Below, piece by piece: positions 20,841-33,910 of a stretch of DNA of 64,000 nucleotides. Origin of the DNA: Cotesia glomerata (lineage: Eukaryota; Arthropoda; Insecta; Hymenoptera; Braconidae); NCBI RefSeq assembly GCF_020080835.1, contig NC_058162.1, positions 7,455,323-7,519,322 on the forward strand, read 5' to 3'. Position 1 is the stretch's first letter. Each line of letters starts with the position of its first letter. The notes beneath the pieces are model-generated. The model worked only from the letters and a program-made list of their open reading frames with translations. It was not told where the DNA came from and searched no databases. The translations under genes and the position numbers were made by a program.

Positions 20841-23800
20841 GTCCTCAATTTGTCATTTTAATTAAATATTTTTTACAAATTTAAAAAATAAATTTCGATG
20901 AAAATTAGTGTTTGATACCTCCGACAGAAAGCGCATGCTCGATAAATCGTCTCCTTGATAGAGTTGTTTAAGCTATTGTTATGAAATAAAAATCATTGAC
21001 TTTTCTAAGAAGTTTGTTAGTCATTAGTTTTCAGTTTAATCAATTACTTAGCCACTTTTTGTCCTGTAAAACATGATAATTGACAAACAAATTTTCCACA
21101 GGAAGCTTCCATTCGATAAATTTCCCAAAATTTCCAGTTTAATATCGATGTTTTGTAGACTTTAAACATAAGATTGTTCTTGGAACTAGACAGTAGAGTT
21201 TAAGTCAGAGAGTTTGTTAAAAATAGTCGTAATTGGTTGGGCAACGGAGCTCTACGTCTATTTAGGAGCTGGCATTATATTGGAAAAGCGAGACAAAGCT
21301 CAGAAAGTTCTTGTGCAAATGTAAACTCAGTAACTCGAGCGTGGAAGAATAAGAATAAGAAGGAGATGATGATGATGGAAATGAAGAAGGAGTTGAAGCC
21401 GGAGAGTCTGAACGTCATCTTAGTCTTGGTTGTCGTGACTTGAGATGAGTAGGCGAGACGTTCATTCATTGTAAGAGTAACTTTATTCTAGTAGCTGGTA
21501 GATTGTTGCTGGTGTATTCCGGGTTATTTTTACTTTACTCTTCTGTCGTGGCACTCGGAAAATTTACTCAATTTTCCTCTTACGCTTTTCAGCAGCCAGA
21601 ATCTAATTAACTGTGCTTTGGTGTTCCACTTCCAAGAATGAATTCGCTGGTAGATGTTTTAGTAATATGCAATTATTGTTTTGATAAACCAATTTCATGG
21701 TTGTGATGGATACAAGATGCTGATTTAAAAGTTAGTTAAATGTTCTGTCATGTAGAAGGGAAAGAATTATTTAGAATTAAATTAAATCTTGAGAAAAAAT
21801 TTTCTAAGTATTACCTGATCTGATATAATACATTTCTATATCAGCCCTCATCAGAACATCAAAAATTATGTATTAATATGAATGATTAAAAATACAGTAC
21901 AAAGAAAATAATTTTCTTTGAAAATCTGTTAAATGTATGAAAAAAATTACTGCACTGTATGATAATCGTGAGACGCTAAGGCGCTGCTTTACCATTCATA
22001 AGTAACAGCAATACTTTATAAAATTTATGCCAGAAAAACTTACCGGGTTCGACCGTAAGTAGAAAAAATTTCAATGCAATTACCGCACACGTGAAAAATA
22101 ATTATTATTGGACATATTATTGATGGAATATTATTATAAATTTTTTAGGTTTTATATTTTGGAGAAACTAGATTTTATTTTAGTTATATTAAATGTTTAA
22201 TTAATTTCTTTGATTTAATTAATTTTTTTAAGTTATATTGCTTGAAAATATATATAGAATTATAGCTAATAGTAAAAAAAAAAAAAAAATAACGAATGTC
22301 ATTAAAGTACATTTATACAAATAATATTTAACTAATTGAATAAAATTTTAATAGAATGATAATTCTATAAAAGTTTGTTAGAATTAAGTGTAATTGAGCA
22401 AAAACTGATCACTGACAGGTTTAATTTTTTTATCCAGCTGATAAGTCATCAGCGATTGCAGCGCCGCCTCAAAGTCAGTGGATGATACTGTTACTTTGAT
22501 TAATTTTTACGGTCAAGTCCGGTTAATTCTTTAGCAGTTACAGTAAGAACATTTTAAAAATAAAATACAGTAAAAACTGTAATTTTAAATATTAAAATAA
22601 TAAGAAATTTCACGCGCAACATGAACCGAAGTAAAAAAACGCTCGAAAATCTTTCACAAATCACTTTATCGATTAATTATTGATCAATAATAATGATAAA
22701 AATAATTGATTAAGTAATATTGTTATCAACTTCTTATTGACTTTCAGCTTGAAAATTTTAATTAAGAAAAACACTACAACCCTTCAAGCAATCACTGTTT
22801 TTTAGGTTTGCTATCTTCTTTTCTGGAGAGAGCGTAATAAGAGAACAGAAGGAAAAATGGGTAAAAATCTTGAGAAAATAGAGAGACATGACGATTTAAT
22901 CTCAGGAGAATGATCTGAGTAATCTATCGTTGATGGAGACAGCAAACGATTCTCTTTCTCAGTGACGGTGCTCCTAGGGAACGTCAAATCGATTCTCGTG
23001 ATGGATTCGTTTGTGACGACGGAAAAAAAGTAAATACAGAGGAAAAACACAGCTAAAGAAAATAGAGATTCGGTGATGGATTAAAATGAAGATTCGCATA
23101 GGGAATAAAATTAGTTTAAATAATTTCGACACATGGAACATTTTTACTGCTAATTATATTAAAAAAAAAAATTCCCGAAAAAGCTCTTAAATCCAAATTC
23201 GTCCTCGGGATTTTTTAGTTTCGCTAAAATTGAATTTAATTAAATGATGGGTCAGGTGAGTTTAATTCAACTCGGACAATTCCTATTTCTTTGTTCTTTA
23301 TTCTTCATTCGAGGATGATCAAATAACGCTTTACCGAGATTTCTTCTTCATTGTTGCGTATCACGGTTGAGTTGACTATTTCCCAATTAGCCAATTAATC
23401 GATCGGGTAAATTGAATTTCCGTTTGTTACCGGAATTAATCATCGGTAAGTCTAATTAAAATTTCAATTGGCGTTTAGCATCGCGAATTCGTAGTTGTTG
23501 ACTACGTGTTCGGTAATCGCCATCGTCATCGTGATGCTTGTTCCTGAATACAAGCTACATTATAAATTTATGCTAATAGACTTCAGCTATGAAAAATTAT
23601 TAATCTACAGGTCATCATTTATGATTTATAATTTATAATTTATCTGGCTGGAAATCAAAAAGTTTAATTCCGTGTTCGGTACGCGACAGATGCACTGATA
23701 GAATACAAGCATGCGGTATTATTACCTCGGAATCCAGCGTCATACACGTGCTGAGAATTTTAATTAAACCGAAAAAGAGCAAAGACGAATGGTTTGGACC

Positions 23801-24059
23801 AAGACGCCACCGGGGACATTCTTCCAAGAATAACGGATTATTTATTTTTATTGACCGCGATTACGTCTGTAATTATCATTCTTCTTCTGGGATGCTGGAT
23901 TGTCGTAAATAGTGAGGATTCAGTGAATAACTTTGTAGTTTATGACTTCATTCATTCTTTTTGGAAGAGTTTTATTTATTAAAATCTGTGAAAAAGTTTT
24001 TGTATAAAGATCAGTCACGTCAGGCAATATATACGAATGAAAATGATTTCGTTAAGCTA
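20841..24059. other. AT-rich and mixed single-copy DNA
   Basis: Lower-AT pieces lie at 21200-21480, 22800-23080, 23280-23560 and 23630-23900. Open frames there are 60-80 codons, lie on both strands and look random. An A-run is at 22274-22288. No mobile-element ends were recognised, no RNA gene. Confidence 0.4.
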
Positions 24060-24420
24060 ACAAGAGAAGAAATTGCAGAAAAATTTATTGATGTAAAAAA
24101 GAAGGTCGTAAATTGATTAGTTATTTTAACAAAGTGAGCCAAGTTGCAATAATAAATCAGTTTGTGAGGACGCTTAATCAATCTGTTGTCTTAACAACAA
24201 TCATATTTTGATAAGAGGTTCTGAACTGATCTTCAATTTTGATTTAACAGCTGCGTTAAAATTCTGCATATTCGTCGTCAATAAACGTTACACCTCCCCG
24301 CTTATTTCCGTCACAGACTCGATTTCAATAATCGCACCATTTGATCACACAAAGAAAAATTTTGTGACAACATAGGATTTGTTGTGGTAATAAATAAATA
24401 TGTTAGGATAGGGATCATAA
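24060..24420 (-). mobile_element. Family D fragments
   Basis: About 24100-24215 (AAATTGATTAGTTATTTTAA, AATCAATCTGTTGTC, TTAACAACAATCATATTTTG) matches 58640-58745 and, inverted, parts of the 20 kb family D copy. About 24340-24405 (AAAAATTTTGTGACAACATA, GGATTTGTTGTGGTAATAAA) resembles a family D end. Fragments only. Boundaries uncertain. Confidence 0.45.
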
Positions 24421-24445
24421 AATTATTTTATCACTCATTAACAGG

Positions 24446-24685
24446 CGAGACCATCTTTTTCTCGCTTTGCTCTCACGGAGTTCAACGGAACTATCTCTGT
24501 CGCACTCCCAACAGCAGAGCAATTGCAGTTTCGATTGGTTTCATGAAACGAATGAAATTTTTGAAAAAAAACGCTTTGTGGTAAAATAGTTTATTAAATT
24601 ATCTATTATCTCTAAAAAGGTTTTTTCAAAATTTCCATTCGTTTCGCTAAGCCGATTGAAACTGCAATCACTGGTCTCGGCTGTT
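24446..24685. repeat. Fold-back repeat of about 240 bp
   Basis: GCGAGACCA and GCAGTTTCGATTGGTTTCAT, then GAAACGAATGAAATTTTTGA in the left arm, are answered by TTTTCAAAATTTCCATTCG, CCGATTGAAACTGCAAT and TGGTCTCGG in the right arm. The left arm carries an extra 50 bp (CTCTCACGGAGTTCAACGG). Probably a MITE without visible target duplication, lying just next to a family D fragment. Confidence 0.5.
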
Positions 24686-25317
24686 AAGACGATTTTGTTG
24701 AAACACCAAAAGACAGGATCTTAAAATATTTTGTGCACGGAAAAAAGTAAACTGTGAAAATTCACTCGGATTCCGGTTAATTTTTATAGTTTCAAACAGT
24801 ACAGCGGACATCGGGATGGCAAAAATATAAATATTACAGAACTTAATGTAGAAAGTGTAAAAGCTACAATTTATAATTTAATATCGAAAATAAGTGATTA
24901 GCAGCTGTCACTATAGTAAATAACAACTCTGTCATCTTAAAAAATTACAGATTCAAATAGTAAAAACTGCTTCTTCAATATATAGTCCATTGTATGAGGA
25001 GAAGGGGAACTCAGATGAGGAGAAAGGGGTCTCAATCTAGGAGAATTTAACATTTGAAACAGTCAAAATTCTAATCTTAAAATATACATTTTACAAGTCT
25101 AAGCAAGTCAATAATTATAGTTTGATTTTTAGCGTTGCGTTTAAAATTTACCATTTTACTTTGTAAATATTGACGTTGCTTGTATTGGAAATTTAGTAAC
25201 TGTATTTTATATTTTTTACATATCATGCGATCATTTTTTAGGTACGAAATGATAAGTATCAAAGTCGGAATTCTTTATTATTATACTTAATTATTATTTA
25301 TTACAATTTACTTTTTT
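24686..25317. other. AT-rich DNA without assignable features
   Basis: A purine-rich bit (GAGGAGAAGGGGAACTCAGA, near 24996) is the only departure from AT-rich sequence. No gene-like frame. Confidence 0.4.
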
Positions 25318-25520
25318 TCGTGTAGTAACAAATGAATATACTTGCACCAACAAATTCATTAGTTTTATTAACGAAATTAGTTAAAGAATTTGTTCAGTTA
25401 CAAAATCAATCTGTTGTCCTAACAACAATCATTTTATTGGAATATCAATATCTGTTTGTTGTTACAACTAAATTATTTCGTTACCATTACTCAGCTGATT
25501 TTGTTAAAATAACATAATTT
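25318..25520 (-). mobile_element. Family D partial copy, reverse orientation
   Basis: GTTGTTACAACTAAATTATT, TCGTTACCATTACTCAGC and TGATTTTGTTAAAATAACA are the complements of sequence at about 20630-20700, so this is the right part of family D in reverse. Its open frame of 61 codons is a by-product. Confidence 0.6.
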
Positions 25521-28500
25521 ATTTACTCCATTTTTTCAGCTTAAGCATATTAAGCCAGAACTGTCTTAATACGGCTGATTTTTACATCAGCCCATACACA
25601 GACATATCAAGACATATCAAAATTTCTATGGCCACATGATAAAATTTTTTTTTAGATTGCCTATAATTTCGAAAAAAGAGATAATACCCCTTACAACCAT
25701 AACTAAAGAAGATGGCTATCAGTGATGGAATTTACAGCTCGGAATATAAGTAGTATCACGATAATTGCATCAGCAATAGCTCTCAGGACTTGTCCACCTT
25801 TCCTCTGGCTTGAATGAGCTGGATCCCGGGTTGCGTGTACCGCATCCGTGTACTCCATCCGAGCTGTCGATTGTCTTGCCCGATAACGTTCCGACTTATG
25901 TAAGATCACATTAACTTTTATATTCTATATAGAAGCATAGGTAGCGTACCAATCGCAAAAGCAATAGCAGAGCGCCTCAATGTAATATGTGAGATATGAT
26001 AAATCTTAGGGACGATGCTCACAATCGGTAATTCACCTTCAGCTGGATCATTGGATCATCGCATCGAGTAATGTACGATTTATTATACGGGAATAGGATC
26101 TTTGATTGCTGATAGTGATAACACGGCGATAGACTCTTTAGAGAGCCCTGGACTCTTTAAAGGGCAAAGAGCATAAAAGGCCCTTTTCTCTCTCTCTATT
26201 GCTGCCTGGCCAGCAGAGAAACAGTATCAAAAGAACCAATCAATCCTTTCAGAGCAGTTAAGCGTGCGGCTAAGCTACTCAACTCTAGCTTTTTCGTTCA
26301 TACACATGTAATTCATTGAATTACCCAACCCGGACTACCACCCTGAGTCGAGTAGTGCACCTGAGCATGCTCCTTTGTGCTTCAGAAATGAAGTCTTGGT
26401 CTCTTTTAAAAGACTTTCAATGGACAGCAAACCAATTGCGTCATGTTTCATAAGTGCACTGTTCACTTATTCATTTCTTTCTTTGTTTTCAACGCTTCGA
26501 GTCCAGTTAATTCGCTGTAATTGCTTTTTTTCAGATCTGATTTATCCGTGTCGATTCTGGGGGATTACTTACCTGGTGCTTTGTTCGGAACATTTGAAGC
26601 TTACCTGCAACAAAAAAAGAGTTTTATTAGTCGAATGATTAATTTTTGATCAAATATTTATTAAAACGTTTATATAAAACCGAAACATTTTTACGTCAGA
26701 AAATTGCTTGATTTTGGTAAGGCGAGAGTAGAGTAAAGTAGCTTTGCGCTATGAGGCATGCAAAAATATGTTAAGATATCAGAATCGGTTCGGTATTTTC
26801 TTGACATTAGAATAGAAGACTTTTTTGGAATAAGCCAGGTTGATAGAAAAATTTTTTATTTTTGTGAGACTGTCTAAAAAATTTTCGGGGTGGATAATTC
26901 TTAACCCCTCTGGAGTAAAATTCACTAGCAGAAAGTTTTTATTTTTATCATGAATAAAAGAATCTCCGCGAAGTCTATTGTTTACTTTTCTAATTCAATT
27001 ATAATTAAGAAATAGTTGTTATTCGATAAAAAAAAAAAAAAATTTCAAGATGTGTACTCAATTAGACGTAAAATAATGTGGTATAAAAATGGGCCCCAAA
27101 AAAACTACACGGTGTAAAATTAGTATGGTTTAAAATTTTGATCCGTATGCTTTTAACACGGTGTGATCTATTTTGTTACATTATTTATATCTGAGCAAGC
27201 TATTGAGCTAAATTTAATTATAATTGTAAATAAATAAGAAATAAATTAAATAAAGATAAAGAAAAATTTTTTCAAAATTTTAATTTCATTCATGTTTACA
27301 AAAAAATTATTTTTGTGTGTAATTACAAGAAATTAATATTTTTTCAGAGCAAAAAATGTACTTGAAATGACTTTCCAAGCGTTTTTAATAAACCATTTAC
27401 GAAATGTAAACAAAGCTCATTAAATTCAACGGAATCCTCCTATCAGAGCTTACTTTTCCTTAGAGATATTTCAAAATTTTTATCATCGCTATGATGCCTT
27501 AAGTAGCTCATTTAGTTTCCTCTGGAGCTTGTAAGCTTCTTCCCTTGAAAAAAGGCTGCTAGAATGGGACTGAGCATGATAAACGGATTTGGATGTTGTA
27601 CCATGAAACAATAACCGAAAGATATATTGTCAAATATAAAGGTACGTTTGCTCCGCAAAAGTGTTATCGAAAGGCGATTTCCCGGTGCGCTGAGTCGATC
27701 GTAACAGATGGAATAGGAAAGGCATAAAATATATAGAGTATGCGCGATACAGACATACTTCAGATGGTAAAAATGAAATTTCCTCTGGATCAGACGGTCT
27801 CTTTCTTTTTATCCATAACATTTTTCATCTACTTTCCTTTCCACTCGTTTTCCATAAACCCTTTGCACATGAATACTCTAGTATACTCGTACTCGTACTC
27901 GAACATTGGTATCTCTTGGGCTAAAGTTCGGAATCCCTCGATATTACGTTTTCCTTTTTATTTTTTACCGGGAAAACGACTTTTGTTTCTGACATGCGAC
28001 TAAGCTCGGTCTAACGTACCTCACTCTGTCTCTTTCCTTCCTGGAATCTTTTTTTTTCTTTTGTTGTTTTTCTTTAGAGATTTTTTATACCTTACACACG
28101 TTGGCCGTAGTCCATTGGGTGACGTACACTCCGGCTCGGTAAGTCTTGCTAGAGCTGAAGAAAATGTCTCTCTGGGGACAACGGAGATGAGAATAAGACT
28201 ATGTAGACTGTGGGCGGTGGAAAACGAGCCAGAAAAATCACAAACTAGTGTCTTATGTCAATTTATTCTTGATGGATTTTTATACTTTTTCAAAAGAACA
28301 TCATCCATTTTTGTTAAGCCAAACTTTAAGGAAAATATTAATAGGATTGGAGATTAAAATTTTTTCCTCTACAATTCTTAATATCTCCGTTAAGAAAACA
28401 TATAAAAAAAAATATGCAAACGACATTGCTTCTAAGAGCTCTTATACCCAATTCTTGTAAAATTACCAACAAACAAGTGTAATCTCAAAGCTTTGGAGGT

Positions 28501-28560
28501 GAACCAAAATGTTAATCTTAATATCTTTGACGTTTTAACTCAAATGTATTAAGAATAAAA
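25521..28560. other. Mixed single-copy DNA; one solo family E end
   Basis: GCGCTATGAGGCATGCA at about 26747 is a family E terminal sequence without a partner. The block 25700-26600 and the block 27400-28250 are lower in AT with several 60-100 codon frames on both strands, none with an identifiable domain or a convincing splice arrangement. A CT tract lies at 26188-26199, an A-run at 27031-27043. Confidence 0.4.
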
Positions 28561-28721
28561 AAACAAAGAAAATTCTGGAAAATCCAAAAGTTCACGACTC
28601 GTAATGTTCATTGAATTTTTAATAAAAATATATTATATTCAAATTGCTAGAGTGAGATGTCAAAATAAGGAAATTTATTATTGGCATTCATTTTTCAAAA
28701 AAAGCTTGGAAAATTAAAAAA
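28561..28721. repeat. Worn tandem copy of the family E left end
   Basis: TCTGGAAAATCCAAAAGTTC, then ACGACTCGTAATGTTCATTG, repeats in worn form the sequence found just downstream at about 28705-28750 and at 51740-51785 (TTTGGAAAATCCAAAAGTGC, then ACGCCTCATAACGCTCAT). Confidence 0.5.
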
Positions 28722-29579
28722 TGCACGCCTCATAACGCTTATTTATTTTTTAAGAAAAAAATGAATTGTATAATTGATTTTTAAAAGAAAAAGAATTAAG
28801 TCATTTCTTACAGAATATTTTATAACTTTTTTTTAAATGTTGGTGCCCATTTTTTTTATCATGTGCGCACGCAGTCTAAAAAAATTTAACTTCATTAATT
28901 GGCGCCATAGTTTTCGCGTAAGTGAAATAAGAAAAGTTCTTTTGTTTTTGTATATGAGCGTCATGGTAAATTTTAATAAAAATTCATTGAAAAAAAAACT
29001 ACGTTCCCCCATAAAAAAAAAATATATATGTCGAAAAATATATTTTTAATAACTAAATTTTGGCCGATTACCATACATATTTTATATATTTTAGATATAT
29101 TCAAGATATATCTTAAAATACATAGCTAAAAATATAAAAAAAATATATTTTGAATATATCTAAAATATATTTGAAATATATAAAATATATATAAAAATCG
29201 GCCAAAAATTAGTTATTGAAAATATATTTACCAAACATAATTTACATATTTTTTATGTATTTCAACTTATATTTTTTTTCATGGGAGTTAACTAGGCTAC
29301 TGATATGAAATACGACATCAATTTAGCGAACTCTGGAACTAATACAAAAAGCCTGAAATTTTTGTCGAATTTTTTTTTTTTTTTTTTTTTCAAAGTAGTA
29401 ACATTTGTAGAAAGTATAAGATGGTTGAATTTAAGCGTTATTTCCACATACATTTACTCATATTATTGTATAATTGCAATATAATTGTGATAGGGGCATT
29501 TGAAAAACATAAAATTACTTGACCTTGACGAGACGGGAGTAAAACACTATCTCGACCACTTCACGTAATAAGGCATGCA
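28722..29579 (+). mobile_element. Family E element (TGCACGCCTCATA ends), copy 1 with nested palindrome
   Basis: The left end is TGCACGCCTCATAACGC and the right end reads inward as TGCATGCCTTATTACG. Internal landmarks are ATGTGCGCACGCAGTCTAA, TTGGCGCCATAGTTTTCGCG, AACTAGGCTACTGATATG and TTGACCTTGACGAG. All recur in the same order at 51758-52405. The copy is interrupted at 29006-29286. There is no transposase. A 21-base T run lies at 29370-29390. Similarity to copy 2 extends at least 30 bp left of the stated start, so the true left boundary may be further out. Confidence 0.7.
29006..29286. mobile_element. Fold-back MITE of about 281 bp nested in family E
   Basis: CCCCCATAAAAAAAAAATATA at the left is answered by TATATTTTTTTTCATGGGA at the right. 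Inside, TTAATAACTAAATTTTGGCC pairs with GGCCAAAAATTAGTTATT. GTT flanks both ends (29003-29005 and 29287-29289), a possible 3-bp target duplication. The uninterrupted family E copy at 52 kb (AAAATAAGTAAACTAGGCT) shows the empty site. The core is a dense ATATAT/AAAATATA palindrome. Confidence 0.75.
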
Positions 29580-30429
29580 ATTTTATCTCAAACTTGCTGC
29601 TTTGTCAATATTTTATTCTCAAGCCAATCTTGTCGTTGATTGCCGGATAATTTATACTACGACTTACATTCCACTAATCAAGTGGAACTAGGAGAGTGAA
29701 AATTATCACATTTTTGTATTTTATGGAAAAAAAAAAAAAAAAAAAAAAAAAAACGAGTATGTAATGCAATAGGTAACATTTATATCATAAACGAGGAAGT
29801 GCTAGTAGGAAGGATTTAGTACAGCACTTATAGATTATTGGTTATATTTATTTCACAACATGTAATATAAATGAACGCATCGTGGAATGCAATGTGTTTA
29901 AATAACGTGCTCATAACGTTATTCTGCCGGGTGAAAATATGGCATGTGCTCGAATAACACGGAAAGATCGGTCTTACTGCGCTCACACATGTACCTCTCG
30001 CAACATAATATATAAAACATTGCAAACTTTTTCGGCTACTCGATACCATATCTCTTAATACATATATACATTTATATCGGTATAATATACACCAGTACCG
30101 TTTTATTTGTCGAGAAATATTCCATAGACATAAGCTTATTGCTCACCACAAAAAATATTTATCATTTAGCAGACATTTATTTTTTTGTCACCGTGAATCG
30201 ATAAATTCTTGAATTCCTTTGAGAATGATACAATAATTTTTCATCTCAAAATAACTAAATAATTCAAACAAAAACTTCAAGTGGATAATTGTGTAAGTAT
30301 ATTTCCGGTTATAGTTTGTTCCAGACATCAAGGAACCATTATGATTTTTTGAAGTAATTGATCCCCGGTAACGACTTTCATTATGGAGAGTAATTAACTG
30401 AGAATTCAAAGCTTTCATTATTTTATCGA
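29580..30429. other. AT-rich DNA with a 27-base A run
   Basis: The A run is at 29727-29753. The part 29830-30060 is somewhat lower in AT. No gene-like frame or element ends. Confidence 0.45.
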
Positions 30430-31450
30430 TCATTTTTTGCACACAAAAAAAAATTTGTTTGGACATTATAAGATCTGTTCTGGTAAAAAATGAATATGTT
30501 AGTATAGCGATTACGATAAGGAATTAGATGTTTTGATGACAAAGTCAATGTTGTAATAAGTAATTTATATGTTACAACAATAAAAAAGTTTTGTTACTAC
30601 AGCAGAATTTTGTAGTTAATTCAACAAAATATTTTAGTTGAAGAACAAATCGATTTGTTGAAATAATAAGATTGTTATGTCAAATTAACAAAAATTTTTT
30701 GCTATTATTAAGGATATTTATTGACATATTTAAATTTGTACATCAATTCTTGCAATTGCAGGATTGTAAGTGCTATTGTAATTAAATGTATGATAATATG
30801 TTTACAATTCCTCGCGAGTTTTGCTTAATTGTATAAAATATTGTTTGTTATTATAAATTTATATCATTTTTACATGTTTTAGTTATGTTTTATTCACTTA
30901 GGTAAAAAAATTTTTATTAAAAAACCTAAATAAAAAATTTTTTGCTTGTTCAACATAAATTAGTCAGTTGGTATAATTAATATTGTTGTTGTTGAAGTAG
31001 ATAAATTATTTTGTTCAAATAACTAATAATTTTGTTAGCTAAATTTTCAAAAAAATATTTTTCCAAGACAGTAACTCGACTTTCCAGCTTGAAGTGTGTA
31101 TTTTGAGCTTAAAGAGCTTTGCAATAAAAAAGTTTTTGAGCGTTTTGAACTTGAATATAACAGGAAGCCTGAAGAGTGAGCCATATTCAGGATTTTTTAA
31201 TTGTTACAATAATAAAATATCTTGAATTATAACTTTAATGATAATTTTGGAAAAAAAATTGTCAGAATTTTACAACTATTTTAGGCATCAAAGTAATTTT
31301 GTTATGACGAAAAAATCACTTCGTTAGGACAAATTTGTTTGACAAAACAATTTTTTTAAAGGAACTAATAGATTTGTTGCTACAAATATACACATTTGTT
31401 ACTACAACAAATTTTTGAGTTATTTCGTCTTTTGTTATTTTATCAAAATC
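30430..31450. mobile_element. Large, worn family D copy or tandem fragments
   Basis: Begins CACACAAAAAAAAATTTGTT-TGGACA at about 30440 and continues with family D words (AACAAATCGATTTGTTGAA, AATAAAAAAGTTTTGTTACT). After an unrelated stretch (about 30720-31300) it ends with GTTAGGACAAATTTGTTTGA and ACATTTGTTACTACAAC near 31300-31430. It may be one long element or two worn copies facing each other around other DNA. No coding potential. Confidence 0.45.
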
Positions 31451-32204
31451 TTTTTTTTATGAGGGAGGATAAAAATTTTTAAATTGACTGATTGTGAGAA
31501 TGTGTATTAGAACATTAGGTAAGCTGCTCATCAGTATTTTCATTTTTCAGGTAAAGCTGCTGGTAAGTGAGGAATTACCACAGAAGCAAAGTCTTTCGAA
31601 AGTAAAGAACAAGTGGAAGTAGAAGTATAAAGAAGACGGAATATAACAAAGAGAATAAATAAAAGAGACCCCACGTGAACGAGGTAACGAGAAGCTTCGC
31701 CAACGAAGGGACGGTAAAAAAGAGATGCCTGAGAAAAACGAGGATGCAGCTGAGTGGCGCAACTCTTTATGGTCCTTACGCGTCTGTGAGGTTTGTGCGC
31801 GATTTTTCGTACTTTTTTTACTAGCATTTTTTGTTATCTTTTTGCGAGCGACAACTTCCATGGCGATAACGCGTTAACGAGCTTCCGGTTTTTTGTAAAT
31901 AACCAAATACCACGTATTTCGAGAATAATTATTTTTGGTCATTATGCCTCATTTTTGGGCGATTATTTTTTTTTAGAGCTTTTAGGTGAAAAATAACGTC
32001 GCTTTCTTATTTTTAGATCGGATTATGTAGTTTTGATTGTTAATTATTTCCTATTTAAAGCAAAATTATGAATTTTAACAATAATCAATTTTGATCATTA
32101 TATTTTATTTTAAATTATTTTGATGGTTATACTTAATTTTGCATAATTACACGTCGAAAAACATTTCGAAATGATTCAATGTATTCATAAATAATTTCTT
32201 ATTG
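31451..32204. other. Lower-AT block with overlapping short frames
   Basis: Between about 31540 and 31870 two minus-strand frames of about 95-104 codons overlap in different registers and share no homology I can recognise. Two real genes would not overlap like this, so I treat them as chance. TTTTTCAG-GTAAAG at 31543-31556 looks like abutting splice signals but has no coding context. Confidence 0.35.
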
Positions 32205-32335
32205 GGCCTTATGTAACTTGACATGTCCATGTATGGCTTGATATATTCAATATGCCCATATATAATTTTTAGATCAAAAGTAGTCTTGAAAATCTCCAAC
32301 AGTGGGCACATGATCGTTGCCGTGTCTTTTAATAA
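32205..32335 (+). repeat. Family F interspersed repeat, partial copy
   Basis: GCCCATATATAATTTTTAGA, TCAAAAGTAGTCTTGAAAAT and CTCCAACAGTGGGC match the right parts of the copies at 36110-36180 and 42760-42820 (AACAGAGGGCGCACGAT and AATAGAGGGCAAATGATC there). Confidence 0.55.
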
Positions 32336-32442
32336 GAACAAAAATTTATTTTTTTACCTTGCTAAGAAGATTGATTTGGCCAAACATGACCAAATCCACC
32401 TCATATCATGCCATGACAAAATTTATATCTCGTGTATACTTA

Positions 32443-33405
32443 CATAGAAAAAAAGAATTATTTGTCTCAAAGAAATCAATTTATTTGAGTCGTTTTTTAA
32501 AATATTTCTTTATGACAACTTTATACATTTGGTACAAGTAAATATAACAGTTAACTCGAATTATTTTATTATTTGTCAGAAACATACCATTTATTTGTGG
32601 TAAAAAAGCTAAGTTTGTCCGAAACAACGACATCTTTGGCATTAAAAATCTCAACTACTGCTCTCATGATATCACTTAAACGTTGAAAACAAAACTTGAA
32701 AGTTTCAATTACAACTTAAGCTACAGCGACGTTTCAAAAAATAGTTTATTTGCATACATAATAGTCTTTGCATAAATAATATTAATTAATAACTATTCAT
32801 TAATTGGGGATTAAAAAAAGTCATACCGAACCTATATGGTTTAAAATATTATATTTTAAGAAAACAAATCTAAATTATCCTTAACCTACAATTAACACTT
32901 TCATTCAATAGAAGACACGGAAAATATTTCATTATTCAACTAAAAGAATAGAAAATAATTTTTTTTTTCATTTTAAAGCCGATATAATTTCTGAAAGTTG
33001 ATAAAATGAATTTAGCAAATATTTAATAATTTTTAAAACTTTTGTTAACAAATAAATTATGGCAAAAAAATTGACATGTAGAAATTTTAAAAAATTAAAA
33101 ATGCAATTTTTAAAAAATAATTTTTTAGAATTAATTTATTTGTTAAATAAAATTAAAAATTGGTCAAGTGACAGCTAACTTTAATGTTACAATAAATTTT
33201 AAAAGTTCATTATTGTCATCAACTATGATTTATTTACCACAAATAAACCGTATCTTTACCATGAACAAACTATTTATTTTACGCAACTAAATCGCTCAAA
33301 TATATTATATATTTACCAGAAATAAATATTTATTTGGCCATATCTAAATATCTTATATATTTGACACAAATAAATCTTATTTCGATCAAATATTTTTTTT
33401 CCGTG
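32443..33405. mobile_element. 963-bp non-autonomous element flanked by TA
   Basis: The left end is CATAGAAAAAAAGAATTATT and the right end reads inward as CACGGAAAAAAAATATTTGA. TA flanks both ends (32441-32442 and 33406-33407). The body is full of TTTATTTG/CAAATAAA words on both strands. AACATACCATTTATTTGTGG near the left is answered by ACCACAAATAAACCGTATC near the right. It sits inside a tract of ATCATT/CATTTT sequence that resumes right after it. No frame long enough for a transposase. Confidence 0.65.
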
Positions 33406-33910
33406 TAATTGTGAATGATTTTTCATCATACTACTCGATTTTAAGATATTTTTGGTCACTGTCTTCCATTTTGAAATGTTTTAATCATTCTACTTCATTC
33501 ATAACTACTTTTTATCATTATATTCCATTTATAGTTATTTATAATAATTGAATTTTATTCTTAATCATTTTTTGTACTTAATTTTGAATTAATTTTAGAT
33601 CACTATGTTTCATTTTGAATCATTTTCAAACATTCTGTTTTTCTGTTTGAACTCATTTTTGATGATTCAATTGCCTCTTTGTTCATTTTTGATCATTATA
33701 CTTAATTTTAATTATTCCACTTCAAATTGTTATTCTTATTTAATCATTCACATGCTTTTTTAACCATTTATGATCATTCTACTTTAGCTGGAATAATTTT
33801 GCCATCATATTTCATTTTTAATCACTTTACATGATTTCGAACCACTACACTTTGTTTTTGATTTATTGCAGTAATTATAATTAATTTCCCATCACTGTTC
33901 ATAAATCTTC
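33406..33910. repeat. Degenerate minisatellite-like tract
   Basis: Loosely repeated units of about 20-35 bp of the type TTTT-GATCATTATACTTCATTTT (for example near 33540, 33690 and 33770). Similar sequence lies left of the neighbouring element at about 32080-32140, which suggests that the 32443-33405 element split one tract. Units are too diverged to give a fixed period by eye. Confidence 0.5.

Noticed and set aside
29341..29753. Long T run (29370-29390) and A run (29727-29753) as a poly(A)-tailed retrocopy
   Set aside because: No polyadenylation signal at the right distance, no coding sequence beside them and no flanking duplication; the T run is internal to family E.
31540..31861. Two minus-strand frames of about 95-104 codons with basic N-termini
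   Set aside because: They overlap almost completely in different registers, so at most one could be real, and neither resembles a known family.
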